Shown piece after piece: positions 37,209 to 45,239 of a stretch of DNA of 64,000 nt (within the stretch, counting starts at the first letter, position 1; each line of letters begins with the position of its first letter). Under the pieces are notes generated by a model. It was not told the DNA's origin and searched no databases. It saw nothing but the letters and a program-made list of their open reading frames with translations. The stretch spans positions 868,001-932,000 of the forward strand of contig JAACPE010000001.1 in NCBI GenBank assembly GCA_009995595.1, read 5' to 3'. This stretch comes from Alphaproteobacteria bacterium. GTDB lineage: Bacteria > Pseudomonadota > Alphaproteobacteria > Micavibrionales > Micavibrionaceae. The translations under genes were made by a program, and so were the position numbers.

Positions 37209-38102
37209 ATGAGTTTGCTTTTTGCTACTGATTTTCATCAAGGCCCGGATATAAGACACAAAGTCAGTTTGTGGGGAAGCCTTGCTGATGATCTTCATTT
37301 CCTGACAATAGATTTTTGTCAACGTGAAGGCATTGGTATTTTCATGAATGGGGGAGACCAATCTAGCTATAACTCAGACATAACTAAGCACCACCAAGCA
37401 GCGGAAAGAAGTTACCAAAGAGCACAGGAATTCAGAGGATTTTATGCCCATGTTGTTGGCAATCATGAACCGACGCAACCATCATGGCGCGACAAACTTA
37501 TAAGAAAATCATATTCTATTAACCAAAATGCCATGCCCTCGACAAAAATAATTGTTGCCCAGCCGAGAATAAAAGTCATCGAAAAAGCCGGCAAAAAACG
37601 ATACCGCTACAAATATGGAAACAAAAAAGATGGAAATACCGAAATCATTGGCCTTATTGATGATATAACACCAGACCAGTGCAATCTTATAATTGGTTCG
37701 CACTTCGCTTTTGATCGGTCAAAACGCAAAATAGGTAACAAATCTAACAAAAAATCATATTATGTCGATAACACGCATGACATATCAGAAAAATTAAGAG
37801 CCATTTCTCGCTTTCGGCGAAGCATCGTTACTCTTCACGGGCACGAACATTGTTTTTCAATCTCATCCACTGGAAATCTTACAAGTTTGGTAATGCCCTC
37901 AATTTCACAAGAGGATGTGGACCAGCCAAATAGGCCTTGCGGGCTTTTTGCTGTCGTATCTGAATGCCTTGAATTAGGTATTTCTATTGAATTTAAAAAA
38001 ATAACACTGCCCAACATCGGAAATACGGGGGATGCCAAAATTGAAACTGTCTCTCCTGAGTATATGCACCGCTATTCTAAGCCTTCATTAATCGGCGGCT
38101 AG
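37209..38102 (+). CDS. Orphan calcineurin-like metallophosphoesterase
   Basis: 297 residues. The complete two-metal site is visible: D8-x-H10 (TDFHQG), G49-D50 (NGGDQ), GNHE (84-87), H165 (GSHFAF) and GHEH (211-214). The region 95-150 is an insert rich in Lys and Tyr, and the C-terminal tail has no match I know. Not a member of the common bacterial families (CpdA, YfcE, SbcD). No ribosome-binding site; the upstream DNA is nearly all A and T. Base composition is somewhat A+T-rich, so recent acquisition is possible. Substrate unknown. Confidence 0.8.
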   Translation: MSLLFATDFHQGPDIRHKVSLWGSLADDLHFLTIDFCQREGIGIFMNGGDQSSYNSDITKHHQAAERSYQRAQEFRGFYAHVVGNHEPTQPSWRDKLIRKSYSINQNAMPSTKIIVAQPRIKVIEKAGKKRYRYKYGNKKDGNTEIIGLIDDITPDQCNLIIGSHFAFDRSKRKIGNKSNKKSYYVDNTHDISEKLRAISRFRRSIVTLHGHEHCFSISSTGNLTSLVMPSISQEDVDQPNRPCGLFAVVSECLELGISIEFKKITLPNIGNTGDAKIETVSPEYMHRYSKPSLIGG

Positions 38103-38479
38103 ACACTCACCAGCAAAGCCGCCACAACGCGCCGGCCTTCTGCGACCAAGACATTAAAAGTACGGCATGCCGCGCCCGTGTCCATAACATCGGGATAAAG
38201 TCCATTTTCCTGCAAATACTGTTGCAATGCGGACGGTAATGGCTTTATACGTTTTCCCGTTCCAATCAGCAAAACGTCAATCTTATCTTTTTGTGCAACA
38301 AGCGCATCGAAACTATGATTATTTAAAGATTCCAAATCAGTCACATCAGGCCATGACCTTGTTTCATCGGCAAAAACAAAAACGGCACTCTCATGCGCCG
38401 TCCCTGTAATTTTGAATCCTTTGTCTGAATAAGACTGAATAAGCTGAAGCCCTGCGCGGACAAGCGGCGTTACATCCAT
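38099..38479 (-). CDS. Mth938-like/NDUFAF3 family protein
   Basis: 126 residues of the Mth938-type fold (DUF498). Recognised from the central VLLIGTGKRIKPLPSALQQY segment and the ending DTGAACRTFNVLVAEGRRVVAAL (split here). The mitochondrial member NDUFAF3 helps assemble the Q-module of complex I. In alphaproteobacteria the gene is commonly downstream of secF, as here with one lipoprotein gene between. GGAG ribosome-binding site. The last four bases overlap the phosphoesterase gene tail to tail. Confidence 0.88.
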   Translation of the reverse strand: MDVTPLVRAGLQLIQSYSDKGFKITGTAHESAVFVFADETRSWPDVTDLESLNNHSFDALVAQKDKIDVLLIGTGKRIKPLPSALQQYLQENGLYPDVMDTGAACRTFNVLVAEGRRVVAALLVSV

Positions 38480-38493
38480 CCGCTCAACTCCCC

Positions 38494-39579
38494 TTACATT
38501 CCCGCCAATTTGACGCCAAGACTATCGATCATTTCATACGTCATGCCACGTGAAGCAAGATCGTTATCAACCTGAAACTGGTTGATGGCACGTAAAGTTT
38601 TTTGACCAACACGCCCATCAACAGGCCCCGCATCATAGCCTTTTTCAATGAGCGCGCGCTGAATTTGCATGATAACGGCTGGTGTCACATTGGTGTCACA
38701 TAGAATGCGGCGCCATTCCAAACGTTCATCTTCAACAATTTCCATGCGGGTCACCGTTTCAAACTGCGCGGGCATTGTTTTGTATTCTGGCTGCTCAGGC
38801 GATACCAAAACGCGTTTTTCTATTGTTTTATATTCTGCTGGCTCTTCTACAAGGCACATAATTTGCCCTGTTGTTTCATCAACGCGTTGGTGGGGTCCTG
38901 TGCCTGGCTTCCAATAAGTGCGGGCTTCTTTTACTAAAACCTGCTCTGTCTCAATTTTATACTGGGCCGGAATAATACGCACGAGCACTTTTTGCTCCTC
39001 TGATACCTGCACACGCTCTGATTTTGCAAGTGTTTTTGCAGGGATTAAAACTTTAGCATAACATTCACCGGGCTTTGCATTAGGCGGTAAATCACTGCTA
39101 CCTGATGGAGCAGGCATCGGCTCTTTTTCTGCAACATCTTCTGGCGCATCAGAAAGCATAGGCGTAGGCTTCATCGGCTCCATTTTCTTATCAGCAAGTG
39201 ATACAGTGCCTTCACGCAGCGCCGAGGCCACTTTTGGAGTATTGCTATCGGCAACAGTATCTTTAACGGCTTTGGACACAACCTCTTGCGTCGTAATTTC
39301 AGTTACTTTTTCCGCCGCATCGACCTTCGGAGCATCTGTCATCATGTCGGCGGCATTATCAAGATCCGCAGCATTATCTGTCACTTCAACAATCTCGGCA
39401 TCCGCCGTAGCCTTGAGAGTGGTCACAGCGTCTTTTTCTGCTTTAGCCGCTGATGGGATGCCCCTATTTTCTATAACAATATCATCAACACTGCCCATAT
39501 TATGAGCACTACTCGATGAACAGGCACTCAACGCTAAAACAGATAAACCCATTAAATAAAATGACCGTGAAAAACGCAT
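38494..39579 (-). CDS. Lipoprotein with C-terminal peptidoglycan-binding domain
   Basis: 361 residues. Prolipoprotein signal with lipobox LSAC (C20) after a short hydrophobic core. Residues 30-160 are low-complexity Ala/Asp/Val/Thr sequence, likely a spacer across the periplasm. Residues 170-290 contain repeated strands with the theme EYKTIEKRVLVSPEQPEYKT, and 295-355 is a PG_binding_1 domain (IMQIQRALIEKGYDAGPVDG, then VGQKTLRAINQFQ). A perfect AAAGGAG ribosome-binding site. Probably tethers the outer membrane to peptidoglycan. Lies between secF and the Mth938-type gene. Confidence 0.85.
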   Translation of the reverse strand: MRFSRSFYLMGLSVLALSACSSSSAHNMGSVDDIVIENRGIPSAAKAEKDAVTTLKATADAEIVEVTDNAADLDNAADMMTDAPKVDAAEKVTEITTQEVVSKAVKDTVADSNTPKVASALREGTVSLADKKMEPMKPTPMLSDAPEDVAEKEPMPAPSGSSDLPPNAKPGECYAKVLIPAKTLAKSERVQVSEEQKVLVRIIPAQYKIETEQVLVKEARTYWKPGTGPHQRVDETTGQIMCLVEEPAEYKTIEKRVLVSPEQPEYKTMPAQFETVTRMEIVEDERLEWRRILCDTNVTPAVIMQIQRALIEKGYDAGPVDGRVGQKTLRAINQFQVDNDLASRGMTYEMIDSLGVKLAGM

Positions 39580-39603
39580 TGAAATCTCCTTTATAAATAA
39601 AAA

Positions 39604-40566
39604 CTATTCTGTAACCGCTTCAGCTTCAGCTTTATCTTGGCTCGCACGACCTGTGCGGATATTTAAATACATCAACAAGGGCGACGCCACAAAAATCGAA
39701 GAAAATGTCCCAATGCCAATACCGAAAATAAGCGCATAGACAAACCCGCGGATAACCTCACCCCCAAAAAGCCATAGCGCAAGCAGTGCCAAAATGGTCG
39801 TAAACGATGTCATCAAGGTTCTGGACAAAGTTTCATTAATAGATTTATTCAATAGCTCATACAGGCTCATTTTCTTATATTTACGCAAATTTTCACGGAT
39901 GCGGTCAAACACCACAACCGTGTCATTCATCGAATATCCCGCAATCATCAAAATCGCTGCGACCGTTGATAGGTTAAATTCCATCCCTGTTAATGCAAAA
40001 AGTCCAACCGTAATAAACGTATCATGCACAAGCGCAACAAACGCCCCCACGCCATACTGCCATTCAAACCGCACCCAGATATAAATCAGCATAGCGGCAA
40101 TGGAAAACAAGACGGCATAAAATCCTTTTTGTTTGAGTTCCTCACCCACTTGCGGGCCAACAAATTCAACACGGCGATAATCAACACCCTCACCAAATTT
40201 TTCATTTAGCAAAACGCGCACTTTACCAATAGCGGCCTCTTGCGCGATTTGCGCCGTTTCGCCTTCTCTTGGTTTTTGCTCAGAAAGACGCATCAAAAGA
40301 TCATTCGGCTCGCCAAATTCCTGAATGGACACTGCGCCTAAATCAAGGTTGTTCAAACCAGAACGCAAATCACTCAGATCAGGGTTTTGATTATCAACGC
40401 GCACTTCAATTAACGTCCCGCCCGTGAAATCAATGCCGTAATTAAGCCCATTGGTCATGAGCAAAAAGACCGAAATAACCGCAAGAAGCGTAGAGACACC
40501 AAATGATATGAAGCGAAACTTCATAAAATTAATATTGGTGTTATCAGGTATCCATTTAAAAATCAT
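39604..40566 (-). CDS. secF: Protein translocase subunit SecF
   Basis: Inner-membrane partner of SecD that uses the proton gradient to complete protein export. 320 residues with six membrane helices, the periplasmic P1 domain, and the signatures FRFISFGVSTLLAVISVF, NYGIDFTGGTLIEVR near the N-terminus and the GYSMNDTVVVFDRIRENLR helix-turn. Start taken at ATG 40566; the GTG immediately before is less likely. Directly downstream of secD (25-base gap). Confidence 0.96.
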   Translation of the reverse strand: MIFKWIPDNTNINFMKFRFISFGVSTLLAVISVFLLMTNGLNYGIDFTGGTLIEVRVDNQNPDLSDLRSGLNNLDLGAVSIQEFGEPNDLLMRLSEQKPREGETAQIAQEAAIGKVRVLLNEKFGEGVDYRRVEFVGPQVGEELKQKGFYAVLFSIAAMLIYIWVRFEWQYGVGAFVALVHDTFITVGLFALTGMEFNLSTVAAILMIAGYSMNDTVVVFDRIRENLRKYKKMSLYELLNKSINETLSRTLMTSFTTILALLALWLFGGEVIRGFVYALIFGIGIGTFSSIFVASPLLMYLNIRTGRASQDKAEAEAVTE

Positions 40567-40591
40567 CACTATAAACCTTGTATTTTAAACC

Positions 40592-42154
40592 TTAAAGACT
40601 AAGCGTTTTGGGGTTGTTCTTTTTAAGCCATAAGACAACCAAAAGGCGCGTCACCATAATCGCAGAGAAATAAGAGGTAACAATCCCAATCGCAAGCGTC
40701 ACAGCAAACCCCTTAATCGGGCCTGTCCCAAAAGAATAAAGAACAATTGTTGCAATCAGTGTCGTCAAATTAGAGTCAATAATCGTGGCCATCGCCCGCG
40801 AATATCCCGTATCTATCGCCGACATAATGCTGCGCCCATTTTTAATTTCTTCCTTGATACGCTCGAAAATTAGAACGTTGGCATCAACGGCCATACCAAT
40901 GGTTAAAACAATCCCCGCAATCCCTGGTAAGGTTAAGGTAGCTTGAAGCCCAGACAGCAAAGCAAAAATTAACGACACATTGACCATAAGCGCAACATTG
41001 GCATAAACCCCAAAACGGCCATAGGTCATGAACATGAAGAACAGCACAAGCGCCATGCCAATCATGCTGGCAACCTTACCCGCCTCGACCGAATCCGCAC
41101 CCAGCGACGGGCCAACAGTACGCTCCTCAATAATCGAAAGCGGCGCAGGCAACGCGCCAGCACGAAGAAGCAACGCCAAATCACTGGCTTCTTTTAAGGT
41201 AAAGTTTCCTGAAATCATACCACGGCCACCACAAATAGGCTCGTTAATGCGCGGCGCGCTAATCACTTCATTATCAAGCACAATCGCAAAAAGGCGGTTA
41301 ACATTTTCACGGCTCAAATCACAAAAACGCTTTGCCCCGATGGTGTTAAAAGCAAAATTAATAGCAGGCTGTCCATTTTGATCAGGTGCATATTGCGCGT
41401 TGGTCAACATATCCCCCGTTAAACGCGGACGTCGCTCTACTGGGATGCTCTGCCCGACCTCATTGGCCATGGGCAATATCATCACTCCACCGCGTGCGGA
41501 TTCATCTGCGCCAGAGGTATCCACCAAATGAAAAGTCAGTTTGGCCGTTTTACCCAGTAAGTCCTTAATACGCTGCGGGTCATCAATACCCGGCAATTGT
41601 ACCAAAATACGGTCATCGCCCTGGCGCTGAATAATCGGCTCGCGCGTGCCTGTTTCATCAATACGGCGGCGCACGATCTCAATAGACTGGCTAATGGTTT
41701 GATCCTGAATTTCCTTTATTGAATCTGCTGAAAATGTCGCATGAAGCGCTGTGTCATTTTTTACATCAATCAAAAGATTGCGATCAATCCCGCGGATAAT
41801 GTCGCGTGTCTTATCAATATCGGCAGCATCAGCAAGGGTGATAACAACACCATCATCTAAATCCGTCAGGCGTTTATAGCGTATCTTCTCAGAGCGTAAT
41901 TCAGGGCGCAGCCCTTCAACCAGCCCCTCTGCGCGCTCTTTAATCACTGCCTTCATTTCAACCTGAAGGAGAATGTGTGATCCTCCTTGCAGGTCAAGCC
42001 CAAGGCTAATGGATTTAGATGGAAATATCCCCGGGAGATTATTCGCCGCCCAATTGCGGGCATCACTGCCAATAAAGTTCGGCGCGCTATAGGCAACGCC
42101 CAAAAAACACACAATAAGGATGGCAATAACTTTCCAGCGGGGAATATTAATCAT
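40592..42154 (-). CDS. secD: Protein translocase subunit SecD
   Basis: 520 residues, six membrane helices and a large periplasmic head. Signatures: LGLDLQGGSHILLQVEM after the first helix, RRRIDETGTREPIIQRQG in the P1 base, the NEVISAPRINEPICGGRGMISGNF segment (split here) and MAVDANVLIFERIKEE in the membrane domain. Lies 5 bases downstream of yajC and upstream of secF, the standard yajC-secD-secF arrangement. Confidence 0.97.
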   Translation of the reverse strand: MINIPRWKVIAILIVCFLGVAYSAPNFIGSDARNWAANNLPGIFPSKSISLGLDLQGGSHILLQVEMKAVIKERAEGLVEGLRPELRSEKIRYKRLTDLDDGVVITLADAADIDKTRDIIRGIDRNLLIDVKNDTALHATFSADSIKEIQDQTISQSIEIVRRRIDETGTREPIIQRQGDDRILVQLPGIDDPQRIKDLLGKTAKLTFHLVDTSGADESARGGVMILPMANEVGQSIPVERRPRLTGDMLTNAQYAPDQNGQPAINFAFNTIGAKRFCDLSRENVNRLFAIVLDNEVISAPRINEPICGGRGMISGNFTLKEASDLALLLRAGALPAPLSIIEERTVGPSLGADSVEAGKVASMIGMALVLFFMFMTYGRFGVYANVALMVNVSLIFALLSGLQATLTLPGIAGIVLTIGMAVDANVLIFERIKEEIKNGRSIMSAIDTGYSRAMATIIDSNLTTLIATIVLYSFGTGPIKGFAVTLAIGIVTSYFSAIMVTRLLVVLWLKKNNPKTLSL

Positions 42155-42159
42155 AGAGT

Positions 42160-42588
42160 TTACTTCTTAACGGCTTTTTTAGTTTCTTTTTTTACAGTTT
42201 CTTCTTTCAGCGCTGGTTTTGCTGGCGCTGTTTTTTCTGCCTTGGCCTGAATGCTGGAGCGCAATGCCATCACTTTGACTTCGCCTAGATCAATTTCAAC
42301 TTCATCATCACCCGCTTTAATCTTGCTAATCGTTCCAACAAGACCGCCAGAAGTAACAATTTTGTCACCTTTTTTAAGCGCATCAAGCATCAACTTATGC
42401 TCATTAAAACGCTTTTGCTGCGGACGAATAAGAAGGAAATAAAACATCATCACGAGAACAAGGATAAGACCCATATTCCACGCAAATGCGCTTGCTGCGC
42501 TTGGCGCTTCGCCCGCCAAAGCGGCTGTTTCCGCGCTCACGCCTGTAATTGTTTCTGTTGCTTGGGCATATGCCTTTGAAATAAACAT
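42160..42588 (-). CDS. yajC: Sec translocon accessory protein YajC
   Basis: 142 residues with one membrane helix (about 37-56, MGLILVLVMMFYFLLIRPQQ) and the family signature IRPQQKR followed by LDALKKGDKIVTSGGLVGTI. The N-terminal 35 residues (Ala/Thr/Glu-rich, AYAQ) and the Lys/Ala-rich tail make it longer than E. coli YajC. Strong GGAGGA ribosome-binding site. First gene of the yajC-secD-secF operon. Confidence 0.95.
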   Translation of the reverse strand: MFISKAYAQATETITGVSAETAALAGEAPSAASAFAWNMGLILVLVMMFYFLLIRPQQKRFNEHKLMLDALKKGDKIVTSGGLVGTISKIKAGDDEVEIDLGEVKVMALRSSIQAKAEKTAPAKPALKEETVKKETKKAVKK

Positions 42589-42724
42589 TCTTAATCCTCC
42601 AGTAAAATGACGTATAGATGTGCTATCGCATTGAAATTATTAATATTGCAGGACTATAGCGCCTCACATGCCAAAGGCAAGATCAATAGGCACAAAAAAC
42701 TGTAATGATTCACAGGCACAATCA

Positions 42725-42750
42725 AGGGACTATCAGCTCGTGATAGCCCT
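42725..42750 (-). other. Hairpin downstream of the exported coiled-coil gene
   Basis: CTATCA/TGATAG and AGGG/CCCT pair, with one bulged base and a 5-base loop, 27 bases past the stop of the gene at 42778. There is no T tract on either side, so it is a weak terminator candidate or an mRNA-stabilising 3' structure. Confidence 0.35.
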
Positions 42751-42777
42751 CATATCCTTGAAAACTGGTGCTATTGA

Positions 42778-43224
42778 CTACCAGTTCCCAAAAATATTGT
42801 TGGTCACACGATCAATTCTGCTGTCAATTTCACGGTCTAACTGAGATTCTGCACGGTTTGCCGCTTGGTTTGATTTTTGTTCAACCTTGCTCTGCACTTT
42901 TTCCTGCGCCTTGCTCACAACTTTATTGCCCGGCTCTTCAGGATCAGGGGCGCCTTGAGCTCTGGATCTGCTGCGTTGCACATTCCCTTTTGCGGCCTGT
43001 TCACGCGCCTCAAGCTCACGAATATAGGCCTCTTGCTCTGCGGCTTTAACACGGGCTTCTAATTGGCGAATTTTGGCTTCCCGCGCTGCGCTATCTTCTG
43101 CGCTATAAGTTGTCTCTTGCGCCCATGCCTTAATCTGTCCCACAGACATACTCCCAAAGCACGTGACAACGCCCAGAGATAGTAAAAATAGGGTTTTATA
43201 AAAATGATTTTTGCGGTCGGTCAT
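42778..43224 (-). CDS. Exported coiled-coil protein of unknown function
   Basis: 149 residues. Signal peptide to about residue 36 (hydrophobic core LFLLSLGVVTCFGSM, cleavage after AWA). The mature part starts with a coiled coil (about 44-82: EAKIRQLEARVKAAEQEA then YIRELEAREQAA), followed by an Arg/Lys/Gln-rich linker and a second helical segment ending DSRIDRVTNNIFGNW. GGAGGG ribosome-binding site sets the start. Together with the next two genes it forms a group of small, highly charged exported proteins between yajC and the LysM gene. Confidence 0.75.
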   Translation of the reverse strand: MTDRKNHFYKTLFLLSLGVVTCFGSMSVGQIKAWAQETTYSAEDSAAREAKIRQLEARVKAAEQEAYIRELEAREQAAKGNVQRSRSRAQGAPDPEEPGNKVVSKAQEKVQSKVEQKSNQAANRAESQLDREIDSRIDRVTNNIFGNW

Positions 43225-43288
43225 AACGCCCTCCTCATTGTTTGGAAACAAGGCATCATACCTTTTTTAACTTAAACGTCAAATAAAG

Positions 43289-43314
43289 CAAAAACAGCCC
43301 CTTTGGTGGGGCTG
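43289..43314 (-). terminator. Rho-independent terminator after the Lys/Glu-rich exported protein
   Basis: On the minus strand CAGCCCC and GGGGCTG form a 7-bp stem with a 6-base loop, followed by TTTTTG. Lies 39 bases past the stop of the gene at 43353. Confidence 0.82.
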
Positions 43315-43352
43315 CCTTCATCACTAACTATAGGGCTTTTTTCGTTGCGACC

Positions 43353-43745
43353 CTATTGGTTCAAATTGAAATTTCCTCTGCTTTGCATGCCACCCATGCC
43401 GCGCTCTTTCATTTGTTCACGCTTGGCTTTGTGCTTAGCACGCTTGGCATCAACTTTGGCTTTTTGTTCATCAGTTAATGTGTCGTATTTTGCATCCATC
43501 TCGGCTTTGCGGGCTTCGTGCTTGGCTTTATACTCTGCGCGTTTAGCTTCACGCTCTTCTTCACTCATGGATTGCCACTGCGCGCGCTTTGTCTCCATAA
43601 GTTCCTTGCGTTCTTCAGGGCTCATGTTTTTAAGTGCTTCCATGCGCTCTTTATTCTTGCCTCCCCCTTTGAAATCTTGAGCCATCGCAAAAGTCGGAGA
43701 CATCAACACACCAGCGGCAACCGCCATCATCAATATTTTTTTCAT
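43353..43745 (-). CDS. Exported Lys/Glu/Met-rich helical protein
   Basis: 130 residues. Signal peptide about 1-22 (ending AMAQ). The mature part is almost wholly helical and charged (K, E, R, A, M), with three motifs of the type SPEERKELMETKR, SEEEREAKRAEYK and TDEQKAKVDAKRA that resemble the LTxEQ pattern of Spy/CpxP and zinc-resistance-associated periplasmic proteins. Ends GMGGMQSRGNFNLNQ. Candidate periplasmic chaperone or metal-responsive protein; not proven. Has its own terminator. Confidence 0.72.
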   Translation of the reverse strand: MKKILMMAVAAGVLMSPTFAMAQDFKGGGKNKERMEALKNMSPEERKELMETKRAQWQSMSEEEREAKRAEYKAKHEARKAEMDAKYDTLTDEQKAKVDAKRAKHKAKREQMKERGMGGMQSRGNFNLNQ

Positions 43746-43774
43746 ATTTTTTCCTTTATATCTCTTTTTTATAA

Positions 43775-44116
43775 TTAGTCGTTGTAACGATCTCTTACAT
43801 TTGCACGATAGTCTTGGCGTTTTTCTTGCTTGAACTCACGCACATCTTCTTTCTTATCAAGACGATTTAAATACGCATCATGACGTTTTTCTTGAAGCTC
43901 AGTTTTGCCTTCAAATTTATCATCACGATAGTCTTTACGGGCATCCTGACGCTTTTCTTGCTTAAATTCGCGAACATCTTCTTTCTTATCGCGTTTATAG
44001 GAGCGGACATCTTGACGTTTTTCCTTATAAGCACCATCTTGGGCGTATGCCGCAACCGGTGTAAAAGCAATAAGAGCGAGAGTTGCAACAGAGAGAGCTA
44101 AAAATGATTTTTGCAT
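43775..44116 (-). CDS. Exported charged-repeat protein (KRQD repeats)
   Basis: 113 residues. Signal peptide about 1-26 (ending AYAQ). The mature 87 residues are Lys/Arg/Asp/Glu-rich with an identical 16-residue unit DKKEDVREFKQEKRQD at 43-58 and 87-102, spaced 44 residues apart, and degenerate copies (KEKRQD at 31-36, QEKRHD at 75-80). Nearly uncharged residues are only F, Y and V at regular positions, as in a long amphipathic helix. No Cys or His cluster. Function unknown; lies 29 bases upstream of the related exported gene at 43353. Confidence 0.72.
   Translation of the reverse strand: MQKSFLALSVATLALIAFTPVAAYAQDGAYKEKRQDVRSYKRDKKEDVREFKQEKRQDARKDYRDDKFEGKTELQEKRHDAYLNRLDKKEDVREFKQEKRQDYRANVRDRYND
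43811..43990 (-). repeat. Internal duplication in the exported charged-repeat gene
   Basis: Segments 43943-43990 and 43811-43858 encode the same 16 residues and are spaced 132 bases apart. They differ at several third codon positions, so the duplication is old and the protein sequence has been kept by selection. Confidence 0.8.
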
Positions 44117-44207
44117 GATTTTTCCTTATGTGAGGTTGTTTTTGTTATTTCTATAGAGTTATACGCGTAGTCATCAAAAAACCTTCGATATTATTTTAAA
44201 TTATTTT

Positions 44208-45239
44208 CTAAAGGTATTTTTGCGGATCTAAAGCCTTGGCTCCCTTACGAATTTCAAAGTGAAGTTGCGGGCTGTCCACTTGTCCGCTTGACCCCACTGT
44301 ACCAATAGATTGACCGCGTTTCACCTCATCCCCCTTTTTAACAAGGGTTTTATCCAAATGGGCATACGCACTCATATATCTGTCTGCATGGCGCACTAAA
44401 ATCAAATTACCATAGCCTTCCAAATCATCGCCGACGTAAACAACACGCCCGTTTTCCGCCGCACGCACCGCCGCCCCGCGCGCGGCTTTAATATTAATCC
44501 CATCATTATGAAGCCCGCCGTCTTTTGGACCATAATCAGAAATTATATTCCCATCAACAGGGCGCATAAATTTACCATTACCTGAGCGTTTTGGAATCTG
44601 CTCAATCGCTTTTGATCGCACCGTTGATGACGCTTGCTCAACTTTCGGCTGCACATTTGGCGTCACACCTTGCTCTTGCGCGTTTGAAGGCAGCGGCTCA
44701 GAGGTTATCACACGCGCTTGCTGATTATTATCACCAAGGGCTTCACGCTCCACACGATCAACTCTTGCGGCGCTTTGCGTTTCTTGCGGTACATCATAGC
44801 GCTCAAAATCATCGCGCATCGTTGGCGTAGGCAACCGCAAGACCTGTCCAGATTTTAATTGATACGGCGCACTTAAATTATTAAGTGCAACAATCTGACT
44901 TGGGCTCACACTATACGTTCTGGCAACGCCCTGCACTGTGTCATTGCGCCTCACTGTATGCTCATTGGGCGGGGGCAACTTAATCCGAAACCCCGATGTC
45001 AGCGTATAATTTTCAGAAATATTATTCAGCGTCACAATTTCAGTAATCGGCAATTGATACTGCTTTGAAATACTATAAAGCGTGTCGCCCTTTAAGACTG
45101 TATGCGCTCCCACACTTCCCGCGCCCTTGGACGCGCCATACCTTACTTCGGTTGACTTTGACGGCGCTTGCGAGCAAGCAGGTGCCATCAAGAGACAGGC
45201 CGTCATAACCCATAACGCTTTAGGCAATTTCACGGACAT
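44208..45239 (-). CDS. LysM-LytM (M23) domain protein, NlpD-like, zinc ligands degenerate
   Basis: 343 residues. Signal or lipoprotein-type N-terminus (hydrophobic core then APACSQ; the lipobox is poor). Two LysM domains at about 46-89 and 94-136, a Gln/Arg/Ser linker, and a C-terminal LytM domain (about 235-335). The first zinc motif, HxGxD in active enzymes, reads NDGIN, and the HLHFE motif reads QLHFE, so ligand residues are missing; such degenerate LytM proteins (EnvC, NlpD) activate amidases for septum splitting. Start at MSVKLP uses AGAAG 7 bases before; ATG at 45245 is an alternative. Overlaps the pcm 3' end. Confidence 0.87.
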   Translation of the reverse strand: MSVKLPKALWVMTACLLMAPACSQAPSKSTEVRYGASKGAGSVGAHTVLKGDTLYSISKQYQLPITEIVTLNNISENYTLTSGFRIKLPPPNEHTVRRNDTVQGVARTYSVSPSQIVALNNLSAPYQLKSGQVLRLPTPTMRDDFERYDVPQETQSAARVDRVEREALGDNNQQARVITSEPLPSNAQEQGVTPNVQPKVEQASSTVRSKAIEQIPKRSGNGKFMRPVDGNIISDYGPKDGGLHNDGINIKAARGAAVRAAENGRVVYVGDDLEGYGNLILVRHADRYMSAYAHLDKTLVKKGDEVKRGQSIGTVGSSGQVDSPQLHFEIRKGAKALDPQKYL

